Source: Sulfurospirillum tamanense
GTDB lineage: Bacteria; Campylobacterota; Campylobacteria; Campylobacterales; Campylobacteraceae
Length of the DNA stretch: 64,000 nucleotides
NCBI RefSeq assembly: GCF_016937535.1
Contig: NZ_JAFHKK010000007.1
Span: 27,938 to 91,937, forward strand
Direction: 5' to 3'
The number at the start of each line of letters is the position of its first letter. Within the stretch, counting starts at the first letter, position 1. The notes under the pieces are model-generated. The model ran no database searches and was not told the DNA's origin. It was given only the letters and a program-made list of their open reading frames with translations. Made by a program: the position numbers and the translations under genes. Below, piece by piece: positions 18,608-29,627 of this stretch.

Positions 18608-19340
18608 TCTACCCTTGCACACGCTAAGTTTTGCCTACCAAGAACGGCCTTGGGAGGACAACTTAGCCACCCTTTTAGCTTTACTTGAACGCGCCGAGCC
18701 AGACTCTTTGTGCCTTGCGCCAGAACTATGTCTCACGGGTTACAGCTATGACCGCATGGAAGAAGCGGCCGCCTTTAGCGCCAAAGCACTAGAAAAACTC
18801 AAACAAGGCACCAAAAAAAAGGCGGTTGGCTTTACATGTATCGTCAAAACATCCCACGGGTTTGCCAACCGTTTTTACCTCCTCGAAAACGCGCAAGTTG
18901 TCCACACCCAAGACAAAGCCAAGCTCTTTCCTCTAGGCGACGAGCCTGCCCATTTTGTCGCGGGCGACACAGCCGCCATTGCCCCTTTTTTGTGGCGTGG
19001 TATGCACGTAGGCGTGCTCATTTGTTTTGAATTGCGCTTTCCTGCCTTATGGGAACAGCTTAAAGGAGTAGAAATACTCCTTGTGCCTGCCCTGTGGGGA
19101 AAAGAACGCAAACGCCACTACGAAACGCTGTGTGATGCCCTTGCTATTACCAACCAATGTTACGTCATTGCCGCCAATGCCAGCGATGAAGCCACAGGAA
19201 GCGGGCTCATCGACCCTTTTGGCGTAAGCGTGCGCGATGACGCTAAAGCTTTGCTTACATGTAAGGCCACCGCCAAAACCCTTCACACCATGCGACGCTA
19301 TATCAACACAGGACTTTCATGCACTTCCACCAAAAACTAA
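18597..19340 (+). CDS. Carbon-nitrogen hydrolase (nitrilase superfamily)
   Basis: A 247-residue cytoplasmic amidase-type enzyme. The Glu-Lys-Cys triad is visible in [15 protein letters not shown] and [10 protein letters not shown]. Members hydrolyse amides or nitriles, including omega-amidases and deaminated-glutathione amidases. The substrate is not identifiable. It overlaps the end of nrdB by 11 nt (14 nt if an in-frame TTG is used) and overlaps pcm by 22 nt, so translation is coupled. It contains one perfect TTACATGTAA (Leu-Thr-Cys) and one near copy (Phe-Thr-Cys). Confidence 0.88.
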   Translation: MTSSLPLHTLSFAYQERPWEDNLATLLALLERAEPDSLCLAPELCLTGYSYDRMEEAAAFSAKALEKLKQGTKKKAVGFTCIVKTSHGFANRFYLLENAQVVHTQDKAKLFPLGDEPAHFVAGDTAAIAPFLWRGMHVGVLICFELRFPALWEQLKGVEILLVPALWGKERKRHYETLCDALAITNQCYVIAANASDEATGSGLIDPFGVSVRDDAKALLTCKATAKTLHTMRRYINTGLSCTSTKN

Positions 19341-19966
19341 GGCTCCATAAAAGTAAAAATCTCGCCACCGCCCTTGCAGACCACCTGCCCCTTGACCCTG
19401 CTGTTTTTGAGGCCTTTGCCTCCACAGAACGCGAACTCTTTGTCCCCCAAGGCATGCGCCACAACGCCTACACGCTAGATGCCTTGCCATTAGCGGGCAA
19501 CCAGTGGATAAGCTCGCCACTTACGGTTGCTAAAATGACCCAAGCCCTAGCGCCTTTGGGTGTTGACGCGGTGCTAGAGATTGGGTGTGGGAGCGGGTAT
19601 CAAGCGGCGATTTTAAGCAAGATTGTACGGCGGGTGTTTACCATTGAACGCATTGAAAAACTCTTGCGTGAGGCCAAAACACGGTTTGACACTCTTGGGA
19701 TTCGCAACATCCACGCGCGGTTTGATGATGGACAACGGGGATGGCGTGATTTTGCGCCCTTTGAACGCATCTTGTTTTCAGCTTCTACGCCCAAGGTGCC
19801 TGAAGTCTTGTTTGACCAACTTAAAGAGGGCGGGGTTTTAGTAGCACCCATTGAACAAGGGGAGAAGCAAATCATTACGCGGTTTTGCAAAAGAGATGGT
19901 GCTATCACCCAAGAAGTGATAGAGGCGTGCCTGTTCGTGCCCGTACAAAACGGGGTGGTACGCTAA
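19319..19966 (+). CDS. pcm: Protein-L-isoaspartate O-methyltransferase
   Basis: Repairs isoaspartyl residues in ageing proteins using SAM. The 215-residue length is typical. The SAM-binding motif VLEIGCGSGYQAA is at about residues 80-93, and the family's LPLAGNQWISSPLTVAKM segment is upstream. The start lies inside the nitrilase gene. The stop overlaps the stop of the convergent small membrane gene, so no spacer exists. Confidence 0.93.
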   Translation: MHFHQKLRLHKSKNLATALADHLPLDPAVFEAFASTERELFVPQGMRHNAYTLDALPLAGNQWISSPLTVAKMTQALAPLGVDAVLEIGCGSGYQAAILSKIVRRVFTIERIEKLLREAKTRFDTLGIRNIHARFDDGQRGWRDFAPFERILFSASTPKVPEVLFDQLKEGGVLVAPIEQGEKQIITRFCKRDGAITQEVIEACLFVPVQNGVVR

Positions 19967-20193
19967 GCTTGTCGGCGAAAGGGGCGCAGGGCTAGCGCAA
20001 CAACCACGCGAAGAATGCTCAACACCACATAAATGCCAAAGGTGTACACGAGCGGGTGCCATGGCATAACATGATACCCTAACCCCTCCCAGTGTGCCAC
20101 GGGGGCGCTCAACCACCTGTCCATGTGCATTCCTAAAGCCAACACACCAAAAAGAATCACAAAAAAAACCACTTCTCGCACAAGATGTCGCAT
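19963..20193 (-). CDS. Small two-helix membrane protein
   Basis: A 76-residue protein with two hydrophobic helices (VVFFVILFGVLALGMHM and LVYTFGIYVVLSILRVVVAL) joined by a short loop rich in His and Trp (VAHWEGLGYHVMPWHP), ending in a basic RPFRRQA tail. An AAGGT site is about 6 nt before the ATG. I do not recognise a family. It is downstream of the SQR/cytochrome pair on the same strand, with an 86-nt gap that holds a palindrome copy, so it may be part of the same region but need not share its transcript. Confidence 0.72.
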   Translation of the reverse strand: MRHLVREVVFFVILFGVLALGMHMDRWLSAPVAHWEGLGYHVMPWHPLVYTFGIYVVLSILRVVVALALRPFRRQA

Positions 20194-20279
20194 TTGTTAC
20201 CTTTTATTTATCATGTTGCAAAAAAGGAATTTTAACCAAAAAAGGTAAGGGATCGGTAAACGAACCCTTACATGTAATG

Positions 20280-20948
20280 CTATTTTTTTCCTTTTTCATT
20301 AAAGTGAAAATAAATATAGGTCGCCATGTCTTTGGGATGGTATGCCATGCCGCGGTTTTCAATGCGCTTAAGCGTCTCTGCCATCAGTGCATGGTGGCCT
20401 CCTGAGGATTGAAATCCTTCTTTCAATGAAAGAAGCTCCATTTCCAATTCGTGTAGGGCGTAGGTGTTTAGTGGCGGTCCTTTTTTGTCTGGGTCGCCTT
20501 GGGCTTTGTCTCCGTGGCATTTTGCACACATCTGAGCGTACACTTCCTCTGCCGAATACTCGTGGTATCCTCTGGATTCAAGTTTTGCTAGAGGATTAAA
20601 TGTGGTGTAAATATAGCGCGCCATGTCATCAGGGTGGTAGCGCATCCCTTTTTCTTCAATCTTGCGTTGGTTATGTTCCATAATTTCATGGTCACTTCCC
20701 GAAGATTGTGTCACCGCCGTAAGATTAAAAAGCTCATAAGAGAGAGCGTTTTGCGGCAGTGTGTTAAGCGGAGGTGCTTTTTTATCACCAACCCCTTCGC
20801 CTTTTATTCCATGGCAATGGGCGCAGGTTTTTTGGTAAATGTCTTCCATGCTAAGCACTTGTGCAAATGCACCGCTTGCCGCCAACCCGATTACAAAAAC
20901 TAGCACCAGCGGCAGTGTGCCGCCTCTTTTCAAATATACTGTTTTCAT
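20280..20948 (-). CDS. Periplasmic dihaem cytochrome c with internal duplication
   Basis: A 222-residue secreted protein. A Sec signal peptide ends near GAFAQ (about residue 30). Two homologous domains of about 100 residues each carry one haem-binding CxxCH (CAHCH at 42-46 and CAKCH at 141-145), and both share KK.PPLN and a C-terminal GM.YHP.DMA.YIY with likely Met/His axial ligands. It lies 2 nt after the SQR-like gene, so it is the probable electron acceptor of that enzyme, as in flavocytochrome c sulfide dehydrogenase. Confidence 0.92.
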   Translation of the reverse strand: MKTVYLKRGGTLPLVLVFVIGLAASGAFAQVLSMEDIYQKTCAHCHGIKGEGVGDKKAPPLNTLPQNALSYELFNLTAVTQSSGSDHEIMEHNQRKIEEKGMRYHPDDMARYIYTTFNPLAKLESRGYHEYSAEEVYAQMCAKCHGDKAQGDPDKKGPPLNTYALHELEMELLSLKEGFQSSGGHHALMAETLKRIENRGMAYHPKDMATYIYFHFNEKGKK

Positions 20949-20950
20949 GG

Positions 20951-22396
20951 CTACGCTCGCCCTTTGAGCATACCATGAAAATACATGGGTTTAAGCATGT
21001 ACACTTTCATAATCCACCACAACCAACGCTCTTGAGAAGGGTCAAGAAGAGGAAAGGAGGGGGTAGGCTTACCACTCCAATCAAACTCCGCCATCATCAC
21101 TGTTCCAATCCCTGTCACCAAAGGGCACACGGTATAACCGTCGTATTTGGCCTTGGGCTCTTTGCCATTCATGACTGCAATAAGGTTATCAGCGCACACG
21201 GTGTATTGCTTGCGCACAGACCCTCCTGTTTTTCCCATGGGAATTCCCGCCACATCTCCCAGAGCGAAGACATTGGGGTAGCGGTAGTGTTGCAGGGTCT
21301 CCTTTTCTACCTCGACCCAACCTCCTGCGGCCGCGCTCCCGCGCTGCCATGCAAGAGAAGAGTTTCGCACTGCATCTGGGGCTGTCATAGGAGGCGTTAC
21401 ATGTAAAAAGTCATAGGGTACTTCCACGCGTTTTGCCTCTGGAATCATCTCAAATTCTTCCAAATCTTCATCCCACGCGCCTTTAACAAGGTAGTGGTGG
21501 TCAAAGGTGGCGATCTTTTTGCTTGCATCCACCCCAATCAGATTGTGTCGGTAGTTCCATTCCATACCACGGACTTCGTACTGCTTAATGATAGCATCGT
21601 GGTATTCAGGTACATCGAACATCAACCCACCATTGGGGTAAAAGGTTAGGGTGGCATTTTCACGCGCTTTGGCTTCTTTTAAACGGTCATGGGTAAGGTA
21701 CATGATTTTTTTTGGAGCGCCACCACATTTAATGGGTGTATTGGGGTGAGAAAAAACACCTGCTACCTTTTGGCCAGACTTTGCTTTGGCAACAAATTCT
21801 TGAAGCACACCCCATGTCTTGAGCGCACCTTGAGGGGTATAAATAGACCCGATGCCTTCCGTCCCAATCATCTCCTTGGTTAGCCCATCAATGGTCTCAT
21901 AATGCAGTTGCAACCCCGTGGCCACTACTAAAAAATCATAGCGGATTTGACCGTTAGCGGTTGTTTCTACGGTGTTGTTTTCGGGATCAAAGGAAACCAC
22001 ACTGTCTTTTATCCACTTCACCTCTTTGGGCAAAAAGTCCTCCGTTTGGGCCACAATATCTTCGAGTTTGTAAATCCCCGTAGCCACAAAGGTTTGGCCA
22101 GGCTGGTATGTCACACTCTGAGGATTTGGCTCAATAAGGGTAATATCTGGGGAAGAAATCTTTTTTACCAAGGCATTGGCAAGAGAACACCCCGCCGCCC
22201 CGCCGCCAACGATGAGGATTTTTCCAGTGACACTGCTTGCCGTTGCCGAGGTTGCACCCACCGATGCGCTCGGGTTTAGCAAAAAAGCCGCAGAACTCAG
22301 GCCCGCGAGTTTCAGCGCATCTCTGCGCGATAATCCATGCTGTTTTAGCTCTGTGTCTAACACGTCACAAAGCGCGTCTAGCTCTCTTTTCTCCAT
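20951..22396 (-). CDS. Tat-exported sulfide:quinone oxidoreductase-like flavoprotein
   Basis: A 481-residue FAD protein. A twin-arginine signal (SRRDALKLAGLSSAAFLL, RR at 24-25) follows an unusual 22-residue leader. The FAD motif ILIVGGGAAGCS comes next. Two cysteine motifs typical of type II sulfide:quinone oxidoreductases are present, KCGGAPKKIMYL (about 222) and GYTVCPLVTG (about 423), together with LHVTPPM and GWVEVEKETLQH. These would form the redox disulfide for sulfide oxidation. It is translated immediately before a dihaem cytochrome c, suggesting an FCSD-like periplasmic complex. Sulfide as substrate is inferred from the family. Confidence 0.88.
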   Translation of the reverse strand: MEKRELDALCDVLDTELKQHGLSRRDALKLAGLSSAAFLLNPSASVGATSATASSVTGKILIVGGGAAGCSLANALVKKISSPDITLIEPNPQSVTYQPGQTFVATGIYKLEDIVAQTEDFLPKEVKWIKDSVVSFDPENNTVETTANGQIRYDFLVVATGLQLHYETIDGLTKEMIGTEGIGSIYTPQGALKTWGVLQEFVAKAKSGQKVAGVFSHPNTPIKCGGAPKKIMYLTHDRLKEAKARENATLTFYPNGGLMFDVPEYHDAIIKQYEVRGMEWNYRHNLIGVDASKKIATFDHHYLVKGAWDEDLEEFEMIPEAKRVEVPYDFLHVTPPMTAPDAVRNSSLAWQRGSAAAGGWVEVEKETLQHYRYPNVFALGDVAGIPMGKTGGSVRKQYTVCADNLIAVMNGKEPKAKYDGYTVCPLVTGIGTVMMAEFDWSGKPTPSFPLLDPSQERWLWWIMKVYMLKPMYFHGMLKGRA

Positions 22397-22447
22397 GATT
22401 TCTCCTTGTTCTGTTTTGGGACAAAGAGAAGCATAGCACGCGAGATT

Positions 22448-24031
22448 TTAGGTACAGCTTAAAATTTGCTTTATAAGTAACTGAGGTGTTACTAATCCGC
22501 GATAACTGTTCTTTTGAACAGTAAAGACAATATCAATCACATTTCCTTTTCGTGCGGGTGTGTCAAAATTAAAAAAAAGGGATTCCAAGGTTCTTGTAGG
22601 GGTTTGTAAAATCAACTTAAGATGGTTGTGTTCTTTGCCAATCGTGCGATCAATTTTTACCTCAATTCCTCGAATCAAAAACGAAGGGCGCGGGTTTTTT
22701 TGGCCATAAGGCTCATAAAATTCTAAAATCTCTAAAAGTTCAAAATCGATTTCATCAGGGTCAACCTCCCCAAGAACATCCTCATTCATGCCAAGTTCAT
22801 GGTGTGCAATGTCTTTACATGTAAGCTCTAGGGCTTGCTTGAATGCAGGCAAATTTTCTGGGGCAATCGCCATCCCAGCCGCACCCTTATGCCCGCCAAA
22901 ACCCAATAAAAACCCCTCATGCTGAGCAATAATCGACAAAATATCCACCCGACCCACACTTCTTGCACTTCCTTTGGCACGCTCGCCATCCACCGAAAAT
23001 ACCAACGCGGGCTTATGAAAACGCTTTGCCAAACGCGAAGCCACAATCCCAATCACCCCCTCGTGCCACGCTTCACCCCATACCACAATAACGTGCTCAT
23101 CTTCTTTGATCGCACGCAATGAAGACTCAAAGAGTTGCTGTTCTTCCTCTTTGCGCAAATTATTAAACGCGACAATTTCCTCCAAAAGCTCCGTGGCAAC
23201 CTTTACAGATGAAGACTTTAAAAACCGATACGACACCATCGCATCATCCATGCGCCCCGAACTGTTAATCAAAGGCGCGAGCAAAAAAGAGATGTCGTCG
23301 CTTTCAAATTGCTCTTTTTTAAAAAAAGAGCGCACCGCCTCAAAGGCGGGCCTAGAAGAGCGGTTGAGCTCACAAATCCCTTTCTTTACCATAGTGCGGT
23401 TCATGTTTTTAAGCTCCATCATGTCCGCCATAATAGCAATGGCCAACAAATCAAGACATTTTCCCAAATCATACGCCACGCCGCACGCATCTTTAAGCGC
23501 AGCAACCAAATACCACGCCACTTGTGCGCCACAAATCTCACTGTGGGGAAAACTGCAATCTTCTTGTTTGGGGTTAATGATGGCATAGGCCTCAGGCAGG
23601 CCCTCTGTGGGGGTATGGTGGTCTGTAATGATGAGGTCAATCCCTTGACTAAGACAATACTGCGCGGCCTCATGAGCAGAAATTCCGTTATCGACGGTGA
23701 TAATCAGTGTGGCGGCCAAGTCTTTAACAATTTTAGGATTTAGCCCGTATCCGTCCGTAAAACGGTTGGGGATTTTGAGGGTATAGGGCACCATAAGTGC
23801 GTCAAAAAACTCGCTTAGAATCACCGAAGAAACCACCCCATCCACATCATAATCGCCTACAATAGCAATGGGTTCTTTGGCTTCAATAGCCCGCTTAATA
23901 CGCGCGGCGGCTTTGTCGATGTCTTTAAATTGATGGGGCGGGGGTATCATGGAGAGTTTGGTGCACACGTCCTCTTCAAACCGTGCCGCCAAAATCTCCG
24001 CAATCGCCTCCTTGGTGAGTTTCTCAGCCAT
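22448..24031 (-). CDS. recJ: Single-stranded-DNA-specific exonuclease RecJ
   Basis: A 5'-3' single-strand DNA exonuclease acting in recombination and mismatch repair. The 527-residue protein has the DHH-family motifs DYDVDG near residue 60, the DHH triad in IITDHHTP, and the downstream [11 protein letters not shown] of the DHHA1 domain. The start overlaps the end of pyrG by 8 nt, indicating a pyrG-recJ unit. One TTACATGTAA copy encodes Leu-Thr-Cys. Confidence 0.95.
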   Translation of the reverse strand: MAEKLTKEAIAEILAARFEEDVCTKLSMIPPPHQFKDIDKAAARIKRAIEAKEPIAIVGDYDVDGVVSSVILSEFFDALMVPYTLKIPNRFTDGYGLNPKIVKDLAATLIITVDNGISAHEAAQYCLSQGIDLIITDHHTPTEGLPEAYAIINPKQEDCSFPHSEICGAQVAWYLVAALKDACGVAYDLGKCLDLLAIAIMADMMELKNMNRTMVKKGICELNRSSRPAFEAVRSFFKKEQFESDDISFLLAPLINSSGRMDDAMVSYRFLKSSSVKVATELLEEIVAFNNLRKEEEQQLFESSLRAIKEDEHVIVVWGEAWHEGVIGIVASRLAKRFHKPALVFSVDGERAKGSARSVGRVDILSIIAQHEGFLLGFGGHKGAAGMAIAPENLPAFKQALELTCKDIAHHELGMNEDVLGEVDPDEIDFELLEILEFYEPYGQKNPRPSFLIRGIEVKIDRTIGKEHNHLKLILQTPTRTLESLFFNFDTPARKGNVIDIVFTVQKNSYRGLVTPQLLIKQILSCT

Positions 24032-25661
24032 GCCGCGTGGCTAGCGCCGCTTTGGCAAACCCTAAAATCGCTTTATTGGGATTTGTTAGCCGTGAAGTAA
24101 ACTCAGGGTGAAATTGCACCCCAATAAACCACGGATGCCCTTCAAGCTCCACCGCTTCAATCAGCCCATCCGACTCGCCACTTACAGTAAGACCCGCTGC
24201 TTCAAAAGCACTTCGGTATTCAGGATTGGCTTCGTAGCGGTGGCGGTGGCGTTCTTTGATAGTGGGCTTGTCTTGGTATACTTCACGCAGCAAAGAGCCT
24301 TTTTTGGTTTGGCATTGGTAGGCCCCAAGACGCATTGTGCCCCCAAGAGGACTTTGATAGGTGCGCAACTGTTTTTGACCGCTGGTATCCAAAAAGGTGT
24401 CAATAAGGTAGATGATAGGATTTTTACATGTAGCGTTAAATTCTACCGAATTAGCATCTTCAATCTTGAGCACATTGCGTGCAAATTCAATCATCGCTAG
24501 CTGCATTCCAAGGCAAATCCCAAGGTAAGGAACCCCGTTTTCTCGCGCGTAACGAATGGCACGCATCTTGCCCTCGACCCCGCGCTCTCCAAACCCTCCG
24601 GGCACCAAAATACCGTCCACATCATCCAGCAGTCCCTTTTCGCCTTTTTCTTCCAATACTTCGCTATCAACCCACTTGATGGTAATCTTCGCATCTAAAT
24701 GGGCTCCTGCATGAATAAGCGATTCGGTAAGGGATTTGTAGGATTCTTTTAAACCCAAATACTTGCCCACAAAAGCAATCACAATCTCATCCCTAGGAGC
24801 AATCACTCGCTTAACAAGCGTGTTCCACTCTTCCATATGGGGCTTGAGCTCGCCTAGGTCCAAAACTTCCGAAACAGGAGCAAGAATATTGTCTTTTAAA
24901 AAGTTTAGAGGAACTTGATAGATGGTTGGGGCATCCGCAGACTCAATCACGCTGTTACGCTCTACCCCACATGAAGAGGCTAGCTTATTACGAAGCTCTT
25001 TTGGCAAAGGGCGCTCCGCACGGCAAATGAGCATGTCTGGTGTAATACCGATGCGGCGCAACTCTTGTACGGAGTGTTGGGTAGGCTTAGTCTTCAGCTC
25101 ACCCGCAACAGTGATGTAGGGAACAAGCGTCAAGTGAATGTTCATCGCATTTTTCTTGCCCACTTCGGAACGCAATTCGCGAATGGCCTCCAAAAAGGGG
25201 AGTCCTTCGATGTCGCCCACCGTACCGCCAATCTCTACAATCAAAATATCTTGTCCCTTGGCTGCCTCTTTCATACGTCTAGTGATTTCACCCACGATGT
25301 GTGGAATCACTTGAATGGTTTCCCCTAAATAATCCCCGCGCCGCTCTTTTTCGATGACGGTCGAATAAACTTTTCCCGTGGTAAAGTTGTTGGTTTGGTG
25401 CAAATCCACATCCAAAAAGCGCTCATAATGGCCCAAGTCAAGGTCCGTCTCCGCTCCATCGTCCGTAACAAAAACTTCCCCGTGTTCCAAGGGACTCATG
25501 GTGCCTGGATCCACGTTGATGTACGGGTCTGCTTTTAAAATACTCACTTTAAATCCAACATTTTTAAGCAACGTTGCAATACTCGCAGCAGCAATACCTT
25601 TGCCAAGAGAGCTTAAAACGCCGCCGGTGACAAAGATATATTTGGTAGGGGAGAGAGGCAT
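24024..25661 (-). CDS. pyrG: CTP synthase
   Basis: Aminates UTP to CTP using ATP and glutamine. From the chosen ATG ([14 protein letters not shown]) the protein is 545 residues, as in E. coli. The frame extends 12 codons upstream, but the chosen ATG has AAGG at good spacing and gives the usual N-terminus. The synthetase P-loop is [10 protein letters not shown]. The glutaminase triad is visible as Cys in GICLGMQLA and His-Pro-Glu in FHPEFTSR. Regulation was not apparent in the short upstream gap, which holds a TTACATGTAA copy (25716). Confidence 0.97.
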   Translation of the reverse strand: MPLSPTKYIFVTGGVLSSLGKGIAAASIATLLKNVGFKVSILKADPYINVDPGTMSPLEHGEVFVTDDGAETDLDLGHYERFLDVDLHQTNNFTTGKVYSTVIEKERRGDYLGETIQVIPHIVGEITRRMKEAAKGQDILIVEIGGTVGDIEGLPFLEAIRELRSEVGKKNAMNIHLTLVPYITVAGELKTKPTQHSVQELRRIGITPDMLICRAERPLPKELRNKLASSCGVERNSVIESADAPTIYQVPLNFLKDNILAPVSEVLDLGELKPHMEEWNTLVKRVIAPRDEIVIAFVGKYLGLKESYKSLTESLIHAGAHLDAKITIKWVDSEVLEEKGEKGLLDDVDGILVPGGFGERGVEGKMRAIRYARENGVPYLGICLGMQLAMIEFARNVLKIEDANSVEFNATCKNPIIYLIDTFLDTSGQKQLRTYQSPLGGTMRLGAYQCQTKKGSLLREVYQDKPTIKERHRHRYEANPEYRSAFEAAGLTVSGESDGLIEAVELEGHPWFIGVQFHPEFTSRLTNPNKAILGFAKAALATRHG

Positions 25662-25740
25662 GAATGTCCTTGTTTTTTTGGAGGTGATTATAGCCAATCT
25701 AAGGTTATAAAGGCTTTACATGTAAGACAAAGAGGTATGC

Positions 25741-25746
25741 TACAAT
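25741..25746 (+). promoter_or_regulatory. Extended -10 promoter of the DUF4139 gene
   Basis: TACAAT preceded by ATGC lies 34 nt before the ATG at 25781 and 15 nt after a perfect TTACATGTAA (25716-25725). Confidence 0.55.
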
Positions 25747-25780
25747 GTCTTTCATAGTTTATTTCCTCAGGAGGACAACC

Positions 25781-27187
25781 ATGCGTTTTTTAGCCCCTTT
25801 ATTTTTATCTAGCCTCTCTTTGATGGCGAACACCGCCTTGCTTGAAATCTACACCAACAAAGCCTTTCTCACTCAACAATTTGAGGTAGGTAGTGGCGTC
25901 TTTGAAACCACACTTCCAGATTTTGTTCACAATGAAACCTTAAGTATTCGCACACCGTGCGCCACCAAAAACAAAACCATTGGTGAGCCCATTCAAGCAA
26001 ACACGCCTTTGCAAAAAGAGATAGAAAACGCAACCCAAGCGCTCCAAACTGCGCAAGAAGAGCTTCTTGCCACACAGGCCAAAGAACGTCTTTTGGAGCG
26101 TGTCAGCTTCTCTAACAGCTCTTTTGGAGAATTGCAAAAAAATGCACAAGGGTTTACCGCCCTAGCCCTTGAAACATTGCGCGCCAAAGAAGCGCAGCAA
26201 AAGGCCGTTAATCTTGCTCAAGAAGCCCTCAACCGCCTCACCTCAAAACAAACAACAAGCAAGGCAAAACCTCTCTCTCTTTCCCTTACATGCACTGCAC
26301 CAAGTGTGTTAGAGATTCGTTTTGAGCTCCCTAATCTTGAAGCCAAACGCGTCAATACGTTCACAGGAGAGAGCGCTCAAGACAAGCTTGCCATCACCCA
26401 ATCGCTTTTCATCTCTCACACGCTTGGAGAAGACTTAACCAACATCGCCTTACGGCTTTATTCCTTTGCCCACAACCACGCCCTGGCACCCACGCCTTTT
26501 TATCCCTACTATGTGGGCTTGCCAGAAGCACTACCCATGATGCGCACCATGGCACTCAAATCCATGGGCGAATCCACCCAAGATGTCGCGGGCACACCCG
26601 TAGAACTTGAGAGCAAAGAGGTCTGGGAGGCCTCACCTGTGACACTACCCAGTGGAGAACACACACAGGTGATATTGCACCAACAGCAGGCATTTGCCCA
26701 GTATGGCATCGAAGTAGACGGCTATGGCACGGCGTTAGCATACATGCGTGCAACCTTTTCACCCCAAGTGAGCGTAGAGTCTGCCTTAACCCACTTTGTC
26801 CTTGATGGAATGCTATTGGGAGAGCGCAATACAGGCCAATTTCTCCCCGACCAACAAGCCCATGTTTACTTTGGAAAACACGATTTGATTGGAGTAGAGA
26901 AAAAACTGGTGCGCAACTTTACCACCGAATCGGGATTTGGTTCCACCAAAACCACCGAACGTGTTTGGCGATACACCCTCTCCAACCGCTCCTCCAAGAC
27001 ACAAGCCGTCGATTTTCTAGAAAGGCTTCCCCTTTCTAGTCATGAAAAAGTGGTGATTAAACGCTTAGGGGACGCACCCGACTCCCTAGATGCAGAAGGA
27101 AAGGTGCGCTGGAATTTTACATTAAAAGCTGGGGAACAACGCACCTTGGAATTTGGCTACACCCAAAGCGAGCCCATTCAAAAGTAG
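25781..27187 (+). CDS. Secreted DUF4139-domain protein
   Basis: A 468-residue protein with a signal peptide (MRFLAPLFLSSLSLMANTA). An N-terminal DUF4140-like strand region is followed by a coiled coil near residues 75-155 (KEIENATQALQTAQEELLAT) and a beta-rich C-terminal DUF4139 region ending in LKAGEQRTLEFGYT. Such proteins are periplasmic or outer-membrane-associated, and their function is unknown. The ATG at 25781 has AGGAGG at ideal spacing; an upstream in-frame ATG at 25745 does not. It ends at a strong hairpin shared with marC. Confidence 0.82.
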   Translation: MRFLAPLFLSSLSLMANTALLEIYTNKAFLTQQFEVGSGVFETTLPDFVHNETLSIRTPCATKNKTIGEPIQANTPLQKEIENATQALQTAQEELLATQAKERLLERVSFSNSSFGELQKNAQGFTALALETLRAKEAQQKAVNLAQEALNRLTSKQTTSKAKPLSLSLTCTAPSVLEIRFELPNLEAKRVNTFTGESAQDKLAITQSLFISHTLGEDLTNIALRLYSFAHNHALAPTPFYPYYVGLPEALPMMRTMALKSMGESTQDVAGTPVELESKEVWEASPVTLPSGEHTQVILHQQQAFAQYGIEVDGYGTALAYMRATFSPQVSVESALTHFVLDGMLLGERNTGQFLPDQQAHVYFGKHDLIGVEKKLVRNFTTESGFGSTKTTERVWRYTLSNRSSKTQAVDFLERLPLSSHEKVVIKRLGDAPDSLDAEGKVRWNFTLKAGEQRTLEFGYTQSEPIQK

Positions 27188-27194
27188 ATAGACC

Positions 27195-27220
27195 TGCAGG
27201 GCTTTGACTAAAGCCCTGCA
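27195..27220. terminator. Bidirectional hairpin between DUF4139 gene and marC
   Basis: TGCAGGGCTTT (27195-27205) and AAAGCCCTGCA (27210-27220) form an 11-bp stem with a GACT loop. The minus-strand marC stop codon (27208-27210) lies at the loop-stem border. No long U-tract follows on either strand. Confidence 0.75.
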
Positions 27221-27846
27221 CTCCATAAAGAAGAGACCCCGCCTACTACAAACTGCACCGCAATAGCCCCAACAATGAGGCCCATCAAACGGCTGATGAT
27301 TTTTTGGCCCGTGATGCCCAAAAGCTTACGAATCTTCAAAGAATTACGAAAGGCAATGTAAGTTAAAAAAGCCACCACCAAAAATGCCAATGTTAAGGCC
27401 ACAAGGTCGAGGTAACTTGTGGCGCTGGCTTTGAAAATGACAATAGTAGCAAAAATGCCAGGCCCAAAGGTAATGGGAATTCCCAGAGGGATGATGGCAA
27501 ATTCATGGCTATGTTTGGCCTCTTCGCGCTCTTCAGGGGTTTGGTTTTTAGGCTCCAAACTCCCCTCAACCATCTTAATGGCCATAAGCAACAACACAAG
27601 CCCACCCATAACTTTTAGCGCGTCTAGCTCAATGCCAAAAAGATTGAGCACAAACTTTCCTGTGAGCAATACCACAAAAAAAGCGATGACGATGGTTAGC
27701 GTAGATTTTTTGGCGATGCCATTCATCTGTTCTTGCGTCGTAGAAGCAGGAAGCATGGAGAGTAAAATAGCACTGACCCCCAAGGGGTCAATGATGGCAA
27801 AAAGGGTAATGGTCTGCTGTAGAAACAGGGCGAAAAATTCGTTCAC
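27208..27846 (-). CDS. MarC-family membrane protein
   Basis: A 212-residue integral membrane protein with about six helices, of the MarC/UPF0056 (YhgN-like) group. The family-typical start is [23 protein letters not shown], and [17 protein letters not shown] is in the middle. Despite the name, no antibiotic-resistance role is proven for this family. The start overlaps the ilvD stop (ATGA), so the two are co-translated. Confidence 0.9.
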   Translation of the reverse strand: MNEFFALFLQQTITLFAIIDPLGVSAILLSMLPASTTQEQMNGIAKKSTLTIVIAFFVVLLTGKFVLNLFGIELDALKVMGGLVLLLMAIKMVEGSLEPKNQTPEEREEAKHSHEFAIIPLGIPITFGPGIFATIVIFKASATSYLDLVALTLAFLVVAFLTYIAFRNSLKIRKLLGITGQKIISRLMGLIVGAIAVQFVVGGVSSLWSAGL

Positions 27847-29525
27847 TCAAGCTCCGTCTTTAGCATGGCGCCGTTGCTAGCATTGGTGACAAGTTGGCGG
27901 TATTGTTTGAGCCACGAGCCTTTGACTGTTTGGACTTTTGGCGTAAAGTGCGCCTGACGGGTCTGAATTTCGATTTCGTCCAAATGGGCATGGATTTCAT
28001 AACTATCCACATCAATTGTAATGGTATCCCCATTTTCTAGCAAGCCAATCAGACCGCCCTCAGCTGCCTCAGGACTCACGTGTCCGATGCTAAGCCCCCG
28101 CGTAGCCCCCGAAAAACGCCCGTCGGTAATGAGTGCCACATCTGCACCCAAGCCCATCCCCATAATGAGTGAAGTAGGGGAGAGCATCTCTTGCATCCCT
28201 GGCCCCCCGCGCGGACCCTCATAGCGAATCACAACCACATCTCCTGCCTTAACTTTCCCCCCAACAATGCCCGCAATAGCTTCTTTTTGAGAGTCAAAAC
28301 AAACCGCTTTGCCCACAAAACGGCGCTCACCTGTAATGCCTGCGGTTTTAATAACACACCCCTCTTCAGCGATATTGCCAAATAAAATAGCCAAACCGCC
28401 CACTTTAGAGTAGGGCTTGTCGATGGGGTGAATCACTTCAGGATTAGTAATCACCGCGTCTTTGATACGCTCTCCCATAGTCTCGCCCGTCACAGTAAGA
28501 TTATCAAGGTGCAACACCCCGTTGTCACGCTTGCTAATCTCTCTCATCACCGCGCTCACGCCACCGGCTTTGTGGATGTCTTCCATATGCACCGTGGAAA
28601 GAGAGGGGGCGATTTTAGCGATGTGCGAAACGTTTTTGCTGATGGTATTAATGTTTTCAATGCCAAAGTTCACGCCCGCTTCTCTGGCGATGGCCAGCAT
28701 GTGCAAAACTGTATTAGAGCTACCGCCCATGGCCATGTCGATGGCAAAGGCGTTTTTGACCGCATTTTCGTTGAGAATATTTTTAAGCTTGAACCGCTCA
28801 TCCAACGCAATCTCACACACGCGACGTGCCGCTTTACGGATGAGTTCTTCCCGTTCAGGGGTGAGAGCCAAGATAGTTCCATTGCCTGGCAATGCGATGC
28901 CCATGGCTTCCATGAGGGTATTCATAGAGTTGGCCGTAAACATGCCCGAACACGACCCGCCACTCGGACACGCGTTGCACTCGATGTCGTACAATTCTGC
29001 CTCGTCGATGTCCCCTTTGCTAAATTTGCCCACCGCTTCAAAGGCTGTGGTAAGGTCAATGGGTGTGCCGTCTTTTTTGTACCCTTTTTTCATGGGGCCG
29101 CCACTCACAAACACCGTAGGCACATTCACGCGCAGTGCGCCCATAATCATCCCAGGAACGATTTTGTCACAGTTTGGCATACAAATCATGGCGTCCAGCA
29201 TGTGAGCATTCATTACCGTTTCGATAGAGTTGGCAATGAGTTCGCGGCTGGGCAAAGAGTAAAGCATCCCCTCATGCCCCATGGCGATGCCATCGTCCAC
29301 GCCGATGGTGTTAAACTCAAAAGGCACACACCCACAAGCGCGGATTTCCTCTTTGATAATTTCGCTGTAATGATTGAGAAAAAAGTGCCCGGGAATGATT
29401 TCGATGAAGGAGTTAGCTACGCCGATAAAGGGTTTATCAAAATCTTCATCTTTTAGACCTGTTGCACGAAAAAGGCTTCGGTGTGGGGCACGATCGTACC
29501 CTTTTTTAACCATATCACTTCGCAT
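27843..29525 (-). CDS. ilvD: Dihydroxy-acid dehydratase
   Basis: Converts 2,3-dihydroxy acids to 2-keto acids in valine, leucine and isoleucine synthesis. From [10 protein letters not shown] the protein is 560 residues, a normal length. Iron-sulfur ligands are visible in [12 protein letters not shown] and [19 protein letters not shown], and [19 protein letters not shown] is the C-terminal signature. The start has AAAGGA 8 nt upstream, although the frame extends 12 codons further. The next gene downstream in the operon is marC. Confidence 0.97.
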   Translation of the reverse strand: MRSDMVKKGYDRAPHRSLFRATGLKDEDFDKPFIGVANSFIEIIPGHFFLNHYSEIIKEEIRACGCVPFEFNTIGVDDGIAMGHEGMLYSLPSRELIANSIETVMNAHMLDAMICMPNCDKIVPGMIMGALRVNVPTVFVSGGPMKKGYKKDGTPIDLTTAFEAVGKFSKGDIDEAELYDIECNACPSGGSCSGMFTANSMNTLMEAMGIALPGNGTILALTPEREELIRKAARRVCEIALDERFKLKNILNENAVKNAFAIDMAMGGSSNTVLHMLAIAREAGVNFGIENINTISKNVSHIAKIAPSLSTVHMEDIHKAGGVSAVMREISKRDNGVLHLDNLTVTGETMGERIKDAVITNPEVIHPIDKPYSKVGGLAILFGNIAEEGCVIKTAGITGERRFVGKAVCFDSQKEAIAGIVGGKVKAGDVVVIRYEGPRGGPGMQEMLSPTSLIMGMGLGADVALITDGRFSGATRGLSIGHVSPEAAEGGLIGLLENGDTITIDVDSYEIHAHLDEIEIQTRQAHFTPKVQTVKGSWLKQYRQLVTNASNGAMLKTELE

Positions 29526-29627
29526 GGGGTTTCCTTTGAGTGGTTGAGAATTAATGATCACATTATACCTTAAAGTAAAAAGCCTTTAAAAGCGCCCAAT
29601 TATCTTTACTTTTAAAAAAACTTCTGC

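Noticed and set aside
28428..29456. Long open frame (342 codons) antisense to ilvD
   Set aside because: It lies wholly opposite a clear dihydroxy-acid dehydratase; its His/Phe-rich product resembles no family and looks like a shadow of ilvD codon usage.
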